Below are positions 8,802 through 18,951 of a stretch of DNA of 64,000 nt, in pieces. Within the stretch, counting starts at the first letter, position 1. Each line of letters starts with the position of its first letter. Source of the DNA: Methylobacillus methanolivorans (GTDB lineage: Bacteria > Pseudomonadota > Gammaproteobacteria > Burkholderiales > Methylophilaceae); contig NZ_JAJAVF010000002.1 of the NCBI RefSeq assembly GCF_020531845.1, positions 841,543-905,542 of the forward strand, given 5' to 3'. The translations under genes were made by a program, and so were the position numbers. The notes below the pieces were generated by a model. That model made no database searches. It was not told the DNA's origin and saw only the letters and a list, made by a program, of their open reading frames with translations.

Positions 8802-9917
8802 TTAGGATAGCGCCAGCTTTTCTTGCAAGCCTTGCTGATGCTCAAGCAAAACTTGGCGCAAAAGATCAAGCCCCTCGCCTGTCTTGGCAGAAACTCGCAC
8901 TTTCGAGATTCTACCATATTCGTCGCGATCAAGCCCCGGCGGGATTCCGACACGATCAATCTGATTCAGAACCAACACCTGCGGAACATCCTGGGCACCA
9001 ATTTCAGAAAGCACCAAATTGACTTGCTCAATTTGATCATCACGACTATCACTCGCCACATCGACAATATGGAACAGCAAGTCAGCCTGCACAGCCTCCT
9101 CCAATGTTGCACCAAAAGCCTCGACCAAGGCGTGCGGCAAATGCTTAATAAAACCAACAGTATCTGACATGACGACTGGCCCACCATCGGGAATGTAAAG
9201 CTTGCGTGAGGTTGTATCGAGGGTGGCGAACAATTGATCAGCCGCATAGACGCCAGACTGGGTCAAGCGATTGAACAAGGTAGACTTGCCGGCATTGGTA
9301 TACCCGACAAGAGAGACAGACAACACCAGGGAACGGCGACGCGCACGGCGCTGCATGCCACGTTGCAGCTTGAGCTTGGCCAGCTTCTCCCGCAACTGCT
9401 TCACGCGTATACGCAGCATCCGCCTATCCAGCTCAAGCTGGGTTTCACCTGGACCACCACGAACACCGATACCGCCTTTTTGACGTTCAAGGTGAGTCCA
9501 GCCACGCACCAGGCGTGTAGACAAATGTTCCAGCTGGGCAAGCTCCACTTGCAGTTTGCCTTCATGGCTTTGCGCACGCTGTGCAAAAATATCGAGAATC
9601 AGACCGGTACGATCTATGACACGCGCTTCAAGCAAGCGCTCAAGATTTCGTTGCTGGGAGGGACTTAAATCGTGATTGAACACCGCGACCTTGGCATCCG
9701 CCGCCTGCATCGTCGCGAGCAACTCTTCCGCCTTGCCACTGCCCACGAAAAATTTTGGATCAGGCTTGGGACGGCGACCTTCCACCGTCCCGACGATAGC
9801 CATACCTGCACTGATTACTAGCTGCCGCAACTCCTGCAGGCTTTCCTCGTAACCAGGATCACCCACATCCACGCTTACCAATACGGCAGCATCTCCACCG
9901 ACCGGCCGATCAAACAT
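8802..9917 (-). CDS. hflX: Ribosome-associated GTPase HflX
   Basis: The 371-residue protein has the HflX N-terminal domain (GRRPKPDPKFFVGSGKAEEL at about 48-66) and the Gly-rich linker GGIGVRGGPGETQLE (about 148-162). The GTPase domain has Walker A GYTNAGKST (205-213), DTVGF (G3) and NQID (G4). HflX binds the 50S subunit and splits stalled or heat-damaged ribosomes. It follows hfq by 22 bp, the classic hfq-hflX arrangement. Confidence 0.95.
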   Translation of the reverse strand: MFDRPVGGDAAVLVSVDVGDPGYEESLQELRQLVISAGMAIVGTVEGRRPKPDPKFFVGSGKAEELLATMQAADAKVAVFNHDLSPSQQRNLERLLEARVIDRTGLILDIFAQRAQSHEGKLQVELAQLEHLSTRLVRGWTHLERQKGGIGVRGGPGETQLELDRRMLRIRVKQLREKLAKLKLQRGMQRRARRRSLVLSVSLVGYTNAGKSTLFNRLTQSGVYAADQLFATLDTTSRKLYIPDGGPVVMSDTVGFIKHLPHALVEAFGATLEEAVQADLLFHIVDVASDSRDDQIEQVNLVLSEIGAQDVPQVLVLNQIDRVGIPPGLDRDEYGRISKVRVSAKTGEGLDLLRQVLLEHQQGLQEKLALS

Positions 9918-9939
9918 AAGAACAAATATTTAGCAAAAA

Positions 9940-10185
9940 TTAACCTTCAGTGGAGGAAGCTGGCCCATGGGGAATAGATACAGCACGACCTGGAACAATG
10001 GTTGAAATGGCATGCTTGTAGACCATTTGAGTGACTGTATTCTTGAGCAGAATGACATACTGATCAAAAGAATCGACTTGTCCTTGCAACTTGATTCCAT
10101 TCACTAAGTAAATAGAAACTGGCACGTGCTCCTTGCGCAACGTGTTCAGGAAGGGGTCTTGTAACATCTGCCCTTTAACGCTCAT
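9940..10185 (-). CDS. hfq: RNA chaperone Hfq
   Basis: The 81-residue protein carries both Sm motifs: [20 protein letters not shown] with a [14 protein letters not shown] continuation, and [10 protein letters not shown]. Hfq is a hexameric chaperone pairing small RNAs with mRNAs. An AAAGGAG ribosome site sits 7 bases before the ATG, and a TATATA box about 30 bases upstream may be a -10 element. It heads the hflX-hflK-hflC run. In many relatives der precedes it; here gltX does. Confidence 0.97.
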   Translation of the reverse strand: MSVKGQMLQDPFLNTLRKEHVPVSIYLVNGIKLQGQVDSFDQYVILLKNTVTQMVYKHAISTIVPGRAVSIPHGPASSTEG

Positions 10186-10447
10186 TTTGATGCTCCTTTA
10201 CCTTTGTAGTTGTATATATAGGGAGTTTTATTCTTAAAAGCCACTTTACGTGAAAAACTTTCCCCAAGCTAGCGCTTGCCACCGATAATCAACAATTCCT
10301 TAGTTACCCATCTGTAGTGGGGCCTGCAAGCTGAAAAACAAGTGCTCGTGACCAGCTTCCATTCAGGCAAAGCACATCAGCCTGCTCTTAGGACTACACA
10401 GAGTGCAAATTGTTCTACCTCTTTACAGGCTTTTTCTCATTCAATCA
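10186..10447. promoter_or_regulatory. hfq upstream region, otherwise unexplained
   Basis: These 262 bases between the gltX stop and the hfq start hold the hfq ribosome site (10190-10197) and a TATATATA stretch at about 10213-10220 that could be a -10 box. I see no tRNA, no clear terminator for gltX and no credible ORF. A small RNA or long hfq leader is possible but not shown. Confidence 0.4.
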
Positions 10448-11845
10448 CTATGCTTGCAAAACCGCCTGCATCCGTGCCAAACCTACCTCTTTACCTAAAA
10501 GGGCCATCACAGCATCAATACTGGGCGATTGCGCGCCGCCAGTCAGCATAACGCGCAAAGGCATGGCCACCTTGGGAAATTTGAGCCCATGACTTGTCAC
10601 AGCAGACTCAATCGCCGCATGCAATACCTCCTGCGTCCAATCCAACGCCTTTAGCTCGTCAAATAAAGCATGCATGACAGGCAAAATTTCAGGCGTAACA
10701 TGCTTCTCTAATGCTGCAGCATCAATCTGCGGCATCTGGTAGAAGTAGGCAATACTGCTGGCTAGTTGATTAAGCGTGTTTGCGCGATCCCGATAAAGCG
10801 CAATCACCGCCTGCAAATCCACGCGACCATCAACGGCAATACCAGCAATGGCAAGTCGCTCGGCAATATCTTCAGCCAAGCGTTGCAAATCAGCCTGCTT
10901 GATATAGTGCGCATTAAGCCAGTTCAGCTTTTCCGTATTAAACTGGGCTGCCGAAGGCGTGACATGATCCAGACCAAACCACTCACAGAATTGATCCATA
11001 CTGAATATCTCATCATCACCATGCGACCAACCTAGACGGGCCAGATAATTCAACACAGCCTCAGGTAAATAGCCCTCTTCGTGATATTGCATCACACTCA
11101 CAGCGCCATGGCGCTTGGATAGCTTCTGTCCATCATCCCCCAGAATCATGGAAAGGTGGGCATATTGAGGAATGGTAGCGCCGAGAGCGTGTAATAGATT
11201 AATCTGGCGTGGCGTGTTGTTGACGTGGTCATCGCCGCGTATGACCTGCGTAATCCCCATTTCCCAATCATCGACAACAACGCAGAAATTATACGTTGGC
11301 GTACCATCGGCCCGCGCAATGATCAAGTCATCTAGTTCTTCATTAGAGATACTGATCGTCCCCTTGACCAAGTCATCCCAGACTACATTGCCCGCCAGTG
11401 GATTCTTGAAGCGCACAACAGGAGGAACGTCGGCAGGCACCGCTGGCAACACCTTGCCTAGCTCGGGCCTCCAACGACCATCGTAGCGTGGCTTTTTACC
11501 CTCCTGCATTTGCTGCTCACGCATGGCATCCAGCTCTTCCCGGCTGCAATAGCAGTAATAAGCGCTACCTTCATCCAGCAACCTCTGGATTACTTCCTTA
11601 TAGCGCCCCATGCGCTGCATTTGGTAGAAAGGGCCTTCATCCCAGCTCAATCCCAGCCAGTTCATGCCATCGAGGATAGCTTGCACAGCTTCAGGTGTCG
11701 AACGCGCCACGTCTGTATCTTCAATCCGCAAGATAAACTGCCCAGCATGCTTACGGGCATACGCCCATGAGAACAAGGCGGTACGGGCACCACCAATATG
11801 TAAAAATCCAGTGGGGCTAGGAGCAAAACGGGTACGAACAGTCAT
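10448..11845 (-). CDS. gltX: Glutamyl-tRNA synthetase
   Basis: The 465-residue class I synthetase starts at [13 protein letters not shown]. It has the HIGH-type motif ([16 protein letters not shown]) and a KMSKS-type loop ([13 protein letters not shown]), and the C-terminal helical anticodon-binding region is present. It charges tRNA-Glu with glutamate in the cytoplasm. The frame extends 13 codons upstream, but the [12 protein letters not shown] start is conserved. It is the first gene of the block separating der from hfq. Confidence 0.96.
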   Translation of the reverse strand: MTVRTRFAPSPTGFLHIGGARTALFSWAYARKHAGQFILRIEDTDVARSTPEAVQAILDGMNWLGLSWDEGPFYQMQRMGRYKEVIQRLLDEGSAYYCYCSREELDAMREQQMQEGKKPRYDGRWRPELGKVLPAVPADVPPVVRFKNPLAGNVVWDDLVKGTISISNEELDDLIIARADGTPTYNFCVVVDDWEMGITQVIRGDDHVNNTPRQINLLHALGATIPQYAHLSMILGDDGQKLSKRHGAVSVMQYHEEGYLPEAVLNYLARLGWSHGDDEIFSMDQFCEWFGLDHVTPSAAQFNTEKLNWLNAHYIKQADLQRLAEDIAERLAIAGIAVDGRVDLQAVIALYRDRANTLNQLASSIAYFYQMPQIDAAALEKHVTPEILPVMHALFDELKALDWTQEVLHAAIESAVTSHGLKFPKVAMPLRVMLTGGAQSPSIDAVMALLGKEVGLARMQAVLQA

Positions 11846-11928
11846 GGGGAAATCACAATGGATATAAACAGGCAATTTTACCATGGCACCGCCAGAGGCG
11901 GGATTGATGAATTACAACACTGGCGCAT

Positions 11929-11965
11929 AAAAGAAAACCGAGGCAAGCCCGGTTTTTCTTTTATA
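11929..11965 (-). terminator. Rho-independent terminator of the RND efflux operon
   Basis: On the minus strand an AAGAAAAACCGGG / CGGTTTTCTTTT hairpin with a short CTTGCCT loop ends in a T-rich run. It lies about 35 bases after the stop of the outer-membrane factor gene and before gltX. Confidence 0.75.
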
Positions 11966-11998
11966 TTGCGCTTTAAACGCTAGCAGACATCAGTGCTT

Positions 11999-13444
11999 TC
12001 ATTTACTTGCCTGCTTTTCAGGCTGATCATACTGAGCAGTTTTCCATCCACCACCCAACGCCTTGAAAAGATCCACGGTTGCCGTCAATCTGGATTGGCG
12101 GCTCTGGATAAAAGCTAATGCAGCATCGTTGTAGACTCGTTGTGAATCAAGCACATCAAGATAAGCAGAATAACCTGACTTATAACGATTTTCTGAAACC
12201 TGCAACGCCTTCTTTGCAGCCTCCTGGCTAATATTCAGGGCATCTTCACGCTCTCGGCTCTGACGCACCGTTACCAAGGCATCGTTTACTTCCCTGAATG
12301 CGGTTTGGATAGAGCTTTGATAGCTTACCAAAGCCTGCTTTTGCCTTGCAGTTGCCTGGTCAACCCGGGCGGACAATCTGCCAGCATTAAAAATGGGCAA
12401 ACTCAAGCCCAGACCGGCAGACCAGATACGTGATGGTGCGTGCATGATTTCATTCAAGGCTGCGCTTTCACCACCATAGGTTGCTGTCAGGCTGATGGTT
12501 GGGAACAAAGCAGCCTTGGCAACACCAATCTGGGCATTCTCAGAAATCAAGGTTTGCTCGGCCTGCCGGATATCAGGCCGCGCTTCCAACAAGCTGGAAG
12601 GCAAATTTGCTGGTGGCACGGGAGGTGCTGGTAATTGATGTATATCAGCGCCCTCTGGCACCTTGAGCTCAAGATCACCAGTCAGCACAGCCAACTGGTG
12701 CTGCACAATTTCGCGCTGACGCACCAGATCTGCAATTTGCGCCACCAAGTTGGAATTGGCAACATCTGCCTGGTGCACATCGAGAATGGATGCCACGCCG
12801 CCTTCCAACCTGCGCTTGGTCAACGCCAGGCTTTCCTCACGGCTTTTCAGGCTATCCCGAGACACGGCAATCTGCGCTTCCAGACTGCGCAATAAGAGAT
12901 AATTACTGGCGACCAGCCCTGATAGTGACAAGCTCACCGTATCCTTGGCAAAGTAAGTACCCAAGGCCTGGGCACGTGCCGCTTCACGTGCACGGCGTAA
13001 CCTACCCCAGAAATCTAGCTCGAAATTGGTTCCCAATTGCAAGTTATAGTTTTCACGGAGAGCTGGTACATGGGATGGCAGAGGAAAAGCTCCAGTTTGT
13101 GTGACTTTCTGGCGCACGCCATTTCCACTCAGGGTCACCTCAGGAAACAGGGCAGCCCCCGCTTCACGCATCGCAGCATCGGCCTCTTCTATGCGTGCGA
13201 CTGCCTGGGCAATATCCAGGTTATCGGCAAAAGCCTTATCCATTAACCCATTCAGAACTGGATCCTGGAAAGTTTCCCACCATTTATCCAGATTTAATGC
13301 AGCCTGCCCCTCTGTCTGCGTAGCTTCAGCAACATTAAAATGCGCTGGCAGCTTCGTCTCAGGTCGATGGTAATCTGGCCCGACCATACACCCAGATAAG
13401 GCCAATGCTACAGCAGCATAAATTAAGTTATGACGCATCATCAT
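11999..13444 (-). CDS. RND efflux outer-membrane factor, NodT/OprM type lipoprotein
   Basis: The 481-residue protein has a lipoprotein signal (VALALSGCMVGPDYHRP; lipid Cys at about 19). Two TolC-family repeats follow, rich in Ala/Gln/Arg helices, with the conserved ARPDIRQAEQ-type segment at about 285. It forms the trimeric outer-membrane exit duct for the adjacent RND pump. Its start overlaps the permease stop (ATGA), and a terminator follows. It is the last gene of the adaptor-permease-OMF operon. Confidence 0.92.
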   Translation of the reverse strand: MMMRHNLIYAAVALALSGCMVGPDYHRPETKLPAHFNVAEATQTEGQAALNLDKWWETFQDPVLNGLMDKAFADNLDIAQAVARIEEADAAMREAGAALFPEVTLSGNGVRQKVTQTGAFPLPSHVPALRENYNLQLGTNFELDFWGRLRRAREAARAQALGTYFAKDTVSLSLSGLVASNYLLLRSLEAQIAVSRDSLKSREESLALTKRRLEGGVASILDVHQADVANSNLVAQIADLVRQREIVQHQLAVLTGDLELKVPEGADIHQLPAPPVPPANLPSSLLEARPDIRQAEQTLISENAQIGVAKAALFPTISLTATYGGESAALNEIMHAPSRIWSAGLGLSLPIFNAGRLSARVDQATARQKQALVSYQSSIQTAFREVNDALVTVRQSREREDALNISQEAAKKALQVSENRYKSGYSAYLDVLDSQRVYNDAALAFIQSRQSRLTATVDLFKALGGGWKTAQYDQPEKQASK

Positions 13445-16400
13445 GCTGTTTCCTTTTGATCATCGTGATGCACACGGCTGCTGGTCTGCCCAGACAACCA
13501 GGTAAAGAACATCGGGATAAAGATGGTGGCAATAAAAGTAGCCAACAACATGCCACCAAAGACGCCTGTACCCATTGAACGACGGGCGGCAGCGCCTGCC
13601 CCTGTTGCAATTACCAAGGGAACAATACCCAATACAAATGCCATGGACGTCATGACAATTGGACGGAAGCGCAAGCGTGCGGCTTCAATCGCAGCCTGCT
13701 TGATTGGCAAGCCCTCTTCCAGCTTCTGGCTCGCAAACTCAACGATCAGAATGGCGTTTTTCGCGGCAAGACCCACCAATGTCACCAACCCAATCTGAAA
13801 ATAAATATCATTGGGCATGCCACGGAACATCACGGCCAGCAAAGCACCAACCAAGGCAAATGGTACAGCCATGATGACAGCCAAAGGTAAGGCCCAGGTT
13901 TCAAACTGAGCAGCCAGAATCAGGAATACCATGATGATGGCAAAGCTGAAGGCAAAGATAGCGGCATTGCCAGTGAGCTTTTCCTGATAGGCCTGGCTAG
14001 TCCACGAAAGCTGATAGCCATCTGGCAAGGTCTGCTTGGCGACCTGCTCAATCAACTTAATCGCATCGCCCGAGCTGACACCATAAGCACCGCCGCCCAT
14101 CACCTTGGCAGCCAACAAGCCTTGGTAGCGTTCCAACTGCTCGGCACCAATCACTTCTTGCACCTTGCTCAAGGCTGACATCGGGATCATTTCACCCTGT
14201 GCTGACCGCACATAAACCCGGCCAATATCTTCTGGCTTCATGCGATAGGCTGGCTCCGCCTGCAATTGCACACGATAAGTACGACCAGAGCGATTGAAGT
14301 CATTGACATACAAAGTACCCATGGTGCTTTGCAACGTCGCATAAACATCTGCAATCGGCACACCCAGAGACAAAGCCTTGGCCTCATCCACTTCAATCAG
14401 CAGTTGCGGCACGGTCGGGCGGAAGAAAGTATTGATACCAGCCAGACGCGGCTCTTTGCGCAAGGCATCAATAAAACTATTGACCACTTCGGCAAGATGC
14501 TGCGGATTAGTATCTTCACGACTCTGCACGTACATTTCCATGCTACCGGAGCTACCCAGACCACGAATGGCTGGAGGATTAAACGCAATGGCCATGCCGT
14601 CTGGCTGCATCATGCCGATGCCAAACAAGCGTTGCACGATCTGCTCGGCAGTCGTCGTGCGCTCATCCCAATCTTTCAACCGCACAAACATCGTCGCTGC
14701 ACTCGTCTTATTGCCACCACCAATAAGGTCAAAACCATTGATGACGAACTGGCTGGCAACTGCAGGATCTTCGGCGATCGTCTTGCGCACATTCTCCATA
14801 GTGTTGCTGGTACGTGTCAGGCTTGCACCATCCGGCATGATCGCGGCTGTCACCACATAGCCTTGATCTTCAGGCGGAACAAAGCTAGTTGGCACGACAC
14901 GGAACAAGTAAATCCCGGCAGCAATAATGCCAGCAAACACCAGCGCGCCTATGATACGGTGCCTCAAGGTTAATCCAACAACAGAAGTGTAGAAGTTGGT
15001 CAACTTATCGAAGCCACGATTAAATGGTTTAAAGAACTTGGATTCGCCATGGACATGCTTGAGCAGGATTGCACAAAGCGCTGGCGTCAATGTCAACGCG
15101 ACCACACCAGAAATCACAACCGCCACCGCCACAGTCACGGCAAACTGGCGATACAACTCACCGGCAATACCGCCCATGAACGCAACTGGGATAAATACCG
15201 CGCACAGTACCAGTACAATCGCTACCACGGCACTGGATACCTGCTCCATCGACTTGATTGCAGCATTCAATGGCGAGAGCTTTTCTTGACTCATCAGGCG
15301 CTCAACATTTTCCAGTACCACAATCGCATCATCAACCACGATACCAATCGCCAGCACCATGGCAAACAAAGTCAGGGTATTGATAGAAAAACCAAACAGC
15401 CATAACCCCGCAAATGTGCCAACCAAGGAAATAGGCACCGCAATAATCGGAATCAAAGTAGCACGCCAGCTTTGCAGGAACACAAATACCACCAGCACTA
15501 CCAGCACCATAGCCTCAGCCAAGGTATGTACTACTTCGCCAATCGAAGCCTTGACGAAATCGCTGGTGTCATAAGGGATGCGGTAATCAATATCCTCAGG
15601 GAAACGCTGCTTCAATTCCTCCATCTTGGCCTTGATCGCTTCAGCAGTCTCCAGCGCATTGGCTCCCGTTTGCAGGAATACCGGAATACCCACACCAGGC
15701 TGACCTTGCAGAGTCGTACGGATATTGTAGTTCTGTGCACCCAGCTCAATCCTAGCCACATCCTTGAGATATAGCACACCGCGCGGACCATTGGCCTTGA
15801 CGATAATATTGGCAAACTGTTCAGGATCAATCAAACGCCCTTTTGCAGTGACCGTGTAAACAATTTGCTGATCATCCGGCGCGGGGTCCTGACCTATGCG
15901 GCCAGCGGCATACTGCGCATTCTGCGCTGCAATGGCCGCAGCAATATCACTGGTAGTAACACCGAGCTGAGCCATGCGGTCTGGACGCAACCAAACACGC
16001 ATGGAGTAATCCTGGGTGCCAAACACTGTAGCATCACCCACACCCTTGATACGCTTGAGCTCATCCAGCACATTCAGCGTAACGTAGTTACTGAGATAAA
16101 GCGGATCATAGGTCTTATTAGGTGAAACCAACATCAATGCCATCAAGATGTCATTAGAGCGCTTCTGCACAATCAAGCCAGTCCTACGTACATCTTCCGG
16201 CAGTCGCGGCGTCGCAATATTGACGCGGTTACTGACGTTGAAAGTCGCTTGATTGACATCCGTACCAGTCTCAAATGTGACGGTAATTGTCAATGTGCCA
16301 CTAGAGTCAGCACTGGATTGGTAGTACAGCAAGCCTTCCACACCGCTTAACTGTTCTTCAATCGGCGCTGCAACTGTCTTGGCCAGCGTTTCAGCACTAG

Positions 16401-16554
16401 CTCCAGGATAAGTTGCCGTCACAATTACCGTCGGCGGCGCAATTTGTGGATATTGTGCGATTGGCAACTGGAAAGCCGCAGCTAACCCAGCCAGCACAAT
16501 AATGATCGATACAACCGATGCAAAAATCGGCCTCGTGATAAAAAATCTCGTCAT
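13441..16554 (-). CDS. RND multidrug efflux permease, AcrB/MexB (HAE-1) family
   Basis: The 1037-residue inner-membrane protein has the full HAE-1 plan: twelve membrane helices, two large periplasmic loops, and the proton-relay motif GIVVDDAIVVLENVERLM in helix 4 (about residue 405). The N-terminus MTRFFITRPIFASVVSI is typical. It exports hydrophobic or amphipathic compounds using proton motive force. The gene is 12 bp after the adaptor and overlaps the OMF gene. The substrate cannot be told from sequence; AcrB-like residues suggest a broad-range drug or solvent pump. Confidence 0.94.
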   Translation of the reverse strand: MTRFFITRPIFASVVSIIIVLAGLAAAFQLPIAQYPQIAPPTVIVTATYPGASAETLAKTVAAPIEEQLSGVEGLLYYQSSADSSGTLTITVTFETGTDVNQATFNVSNRVNIATPRLPEDVRRTGLIVQKRSNDILMALMLVSPNKTYDPLYLSNYVTLNVLDELKRIKGVGDATVFGTQDYSMRVWLRPDRMAQLGVTTSDIAAAIAAQNAQYAAGRIGQDPAPDDQQIVYTVTAKGRLIDPEQFANIIVKANGPRGVLYLKDVARIELGAQNYNIRTTLQGQPGVGIPVFLQTGANALETAEAIKAKMEELKQRFPEDIDYRIPYDTSDFVKASIGEVVHTLAEAMVLVVLVVFVFLQSWRATLIPIIAVPISLVGTFAGLWLFGFSINTLTLFAMVLAIGIVVDDAIVVLENVERLMSQEKLSPLNAAIKSMEQVSSAVVAIVLVLCAVFIPVAFMGGIAGELYRQFAVTVAVAVVISGVVALTLTPALCAILLKHVHGESKFFKPFNRGFDKLTNFYTSVVGLTLRHRIIGALVFAGIIAAGIYLFRVVPTSFVPPEDQGYVVTAAIMPDGASLTRTSNTMENVRKTIAEDPAVASQFVINGFDLIGGGNKTSAATMFVRLKDWDERTTTAEQIVQRLFGIGMMQPDGMAIAFNPPAIRGLGSSGSMEMYVQSREDTNPQHLAEVVNSFIDALRKEPRLAGINTFFRPTVPQLLIEVDEAKALSLGVPIADVYATLQSTMGTLYVNDFNRSGRTYRVQLQAEPAYRMKPEDIGRVYVRSAQGEMIPMSALSKVQEVIGAEQLERYQGLLAAKVMGGGAYGVSSGDAIKLIEQVAKQTLPDGYQLSWTSQAYQEKLTGNAAIFAFSFAIIMVFLILAAQFETWALPLAVIMAVPFALVGALLAVMFRGMPNDIYFQIGLVTLVGLAAKNAILIVEFASQKLEEGLPIKQAAIEAARLRFRPIVMTSMAFVLGIVPLVIATGAGAAARRSMGTGVFGGMLLATFIATIFIPMFFTWLSGQTSSRVHHDDQKETA

Positions 16555-16566
16555 GATTGTTCTCGC

Positions 16567-17790
16567 TTACGCCAACTTACGGCTGGTATTGGCTGCGGAC
16601 TTCTGTGGCTCAGCGTTCCCTGTAGCAGCGTCTTGCGGGCCAGCAGCAGGATGAGGCTGCAATGGAGCACCAGGGCGGATCTTGATCAGGTTATCCACCA
16701 CCACCTTCTCACCTGCATTCAAGCCCTTGAGAATCACCCAATCACGCCCCATCCAGTCACCTGTGACTACAGGACGCACGGTAGCGTGATTACTCTCATC
16801 CAACACATACACAAAACGACCCTGCTGAGAATTCATGACAGCAACTTGCGGCACCAGGAAAACGCCATCACGCTCCCCAACAACGACTTTGGCACGCACA
16901 AACTGACCAGGCAGCAGCTTTTTATCTGCATTTGCAAATGTTGCACGCAACTGTTGTGTACCCAAGGCAGGATCAATCTGGCTAGAAGCAAAATTCAACT
17001 TCCCAGCTTCGCCATACTCGGAGCCATCCGGCAGTTTCAAACTAATCTTCTTGACCGTTTTTTCAGTCACAGGGCCACCAAGCTGCTGGATTTCATTATC
17101 AGAAAGACTGAACCGTACCCAGATTGGGGATAATTGCACGACTGTAGTGAGCAAACTACTGTTGGCTGAAACCAATGCACCTTCAGAAAACTGGAAGCGA
17201 CCTGAAACCCCACCGACAGGTGCTGTGACCTTGGTGTATGAAAGATTCAACTCTGCTTCTCGCACACTGGCTTGCGCCTGCACCAAAGAAGCCTTGGCTA
17301 CATCGTTATCTGAAGTCGCATTGTCATACTCACGCTGGCTGATGGAGTTGGATTCCAACAAGCCCTTCAGTCGCCCAGCCTCGCGCTGAGTCTGGGCGAT
17401 TCTCGCTTGAGCCTGGGCTAACTGCCCTTTGGCTTGCTCCAACGCGATCTGATATGGTTCAGGATCAATCTGAAACAATACTTGCCCTTCTTTTACGGAG
17501 GAGCCCTCTTCATATAAACGCTTCAGCAAAATTCCTCCCACGCGAGGGCGAATCTCCACTTCACGCGCACCTTCTGTCTGCGCCACCGCCTCAGCAGAAA
17601 CAGGCACACTGGCAGGCTGTAATTCGACAACACTGACAGGCAATGCCTGAGGCCCCGCCTGCGCCGCTTGTTGCTCACCCTTGCTACAGGATGCCAACGT
17701 ACAAGCCGCCATCACGGCAAGCAGGATTTTTTTATTGAAATCAAATCTTGTTGTATTGGTATGATCTTGACTCATCACGCGCACCCTCAT
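16567..17790 (-). CDS. RND efflux periplasmic adaptor, AcrA/MexA family
   Basis: The 407-residue membrane-fusion protein has a lipoprotein signal (LAVMAACTLASCSKG). A split lipoyl domain follows (VEIRPRVGGILLKRLYEEGS and FSLSDNEIQ barrel), with a coiled-coil hairpin of Gln/Ala/Arg helices (about 120-190) and a beta-barrel/membrane-proximal end. It joins the permease to the outer-membrane duct. ATG at 17790 has GGAG 8 bases upstream; a second ATG at 17775 is also possible. It heads the operon opposite the TetR gene. Confidence 0.92.
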   Translation of the reverse strand: MRVRVMSQDHTNTTRFDFNKKILLAVMAACTLASCSKGEQQAAQAGPQALPVSVVELQPASVPVSAEAVAQTEGAREVEIRPRVGGILLKRLYEEGSSVKEGQVLFQIDPEPYQIALEQAKGQLAQAQARIAQTQREAGRLKGLLESNSISQREYDNATSDNDVAKASLVQAQASVREAELNLSYTKVTAPVGGVSGRFQFSEGALVSANSSLLTTVVQLSPIWVRFSLSDNEIQQLGGPVTEKTVKKISLKLPDGSEYGEAGKLNFASSQIDPALGTQQLRATFANADKKLLPGQFVRAKVVVGERDGVFLVPQVAVMNSQQGRFVYVLDESNHATVRPVVTGDWMGRDWVILKGLNAGEKVVVDNLIKIRPGAPLQPHPAAGPQDAATGNAEPQKSAANTSRKLA

Positions 17791-17825
17791 TTATAACTCC
17801 ATGTCTTATAAACAAATTACTTGCT

Positions 17826-17872
17826 TACATTCATCAACGAATGTATATTATATACAATCATGTTTGTATGTA
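17826..17872. promoter_or_regulatory. Palindromic operators between efflux operon and tetR
   Basis: Two inverted repeats lie in the 115-bp divergent gap. Positions 17826-17845 have TACATTC/GAATGTA arms with a 6-base spacer. Positions 17851-17872 read, on the minus strand, TACATACAAACATGATTGTA. The second closely resembles known AcrR/TtgR operators (TACATACA...TGTA type). The likely model is autorepression and repression of the pump by the adjacent TetR protein. Confidence 0.7.
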
Positions 17873-17905
17873 AAACTATTTTGATGTTAGGGATATCTTA
17901 AGCAC

Positions 17906-18538
17906 ATGGCACGTAAAACCAAAGAGGATGCTGAACTCACCCGTCAGCGGATTATTACTGCGGCCCGTGAAGTTTTTGCGAAACGTGGCGTCAGCCACAC
18001 CACGATGGAGCAAATCGCCACACATGCCCAAGTTACCCGCGGCGCAGTTTACTGGCACTTTGCCAATAAAATTGAACTGTTTCATGCCATGCGCGATCAA
18101 GCAATGCTGCCCTTCATTGAACAAATGAATGCGGCCGTACTAGATGATCAGAGGGAAGACCCGCTAACATCCATGGAACAGTATTTTTGCAACACCATTA
18201 GTACGCTACAGCAAAGTGACTCCACCCGCCAAACTTATGAAATCATGATGGCAAAATGCGAATATGTAGATGAATTCAACGATGTACTACAGCAACTGCT
18301 GATCAATTGCCAAATATTCATCGAAAAAACGCAGCTACTTTATGAGAAGGCACAACAAAAAGGCCTGATTCACCCAGATATTTCTCCTTCTGCACTTGCA
18401 ATGGATACTCATCTTTTTTTTGGAGGGCTGATTCACCTTTGGATCAAAGACAACTCCAATCTAGGGTATCGTGATCAAGCCATAGAACATATCAAGCAAC
18501 ATATCCGCCTGCGTCGAATTCTTCGACCGCAAATCTGA
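17906..18538 (+). CDS. TetR/AcrR-family repressor of the adjacent RND pump
   Basis: The 210-residue regulator has an N-terminal helix-turn-helix (RQRIITAAREVFAKRGVSHT, then TMEQIATHAQVTRGAVYWHF, about 10-55) and an all-helical ligand domain close to the TtgR/AcrR C-terminal type. It is divergent from the adaptor gene across a gap holding two palindromes. That it represses the pump and is released by its substrates is inferred from family and layout. Confidence 0.9.
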   Translation: MARKTKEDAELTRQRIITAAREVFAKRGVSHTTMEQIATHAQVTRGAVYWHFANKIELFHAMRDQAMLPFIEQMNAAVLDDQREDPLTSMEQYFCNTISTLQQSDSTRQTYEIMMAKCEYVDEFNDVLQQLLINCQIFIEKTQLLYEKAQQKGLIHPDISPSALAMDTHLFFGGLIHLWIKDNSNLGYRDQAIEHIKQHIRLRRILRPQI

Positions 18539-18603
18539 TTCAAGCACCTTGTAAAGTCCATCCCATAACGATATGATTAAAAAAGTATTGGGAAGGAAAT
18601 ATC

Positions 18604-18924
18604 TTGGACATTCACGCTGGCGAAATTTATGGCAAGCAAACGGGCAGCAAGTTTGTCATGTATAACGTGCTGAAGGTTGGCAAGCAATCCATCACTTTGC
18701 AGAACATAGATAATCCGCTCAGTCTATTTGAGACTACGCCAGCCAAACTGCAAGCTTCGGGCTATGTGCGAATTAGCCAGACCCCATACGTGAATATGCA
18801 GGTCACAGGCAAGAAGCGTAAATCCATGCGTAACCCTACACGCTGCCCTCTTACACTGGATTTTCTTGAAGAGAGGGCAGATTCCGAACGCCCTGCTCCC
18901 ATCATGCCTGACTTATTCAATTAA
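18604..18924 (+). CDS. Hypothetical protein, TTG start
   Basis: I do not recognise this 106-residue protein. A GGAAGGAAA ribosome site precedes a TTG start; the reading DIHAGEIYGKQTGSKFVMYNVLKVG looks like real beta-rich protein. The C-terminus is basic then acidic (GKKRKSMRNPTRCPLTLDFLEERADSERP). No signal peptide or membrane segment is seen. It is convergent with rimO and 65 bp after tetR. Confidence 0.6.
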   Translation: MDIHAGEIYGKQTGSKFVMYNVLKVGKQSITLQNIDNPLSLFETTPAKLQASGYVRISQTPYVNMQVTGKKRKSMRNPTRCPLTLDFLEERADSERPAPIMPDLFN

Positions 18925-18951
18925 ACCAGGCACGTTTCCCCTCATACCACT

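Noticed and set aside
7852..8805. Long plus-strand reading frame opposite hflK (317 codons)
   Set aside because: It lies wholly antisense to a well-recognised hflK, has no ribosome site and no sensible protein character; it is a codon-bias shadow.
10186..10447. Possible 6S or other small RNA upstream of hfq
   Set aside because: No 6S-like closed stem, no terminator and no known motif could be seen; kept only as unexplained.
14266..14973. Plus-strand reading frames opposite the RND permease
   Set aside because: They are antisense to a conserved permease gene and show only complementary low-complexity His/Thr/Arg patterns.
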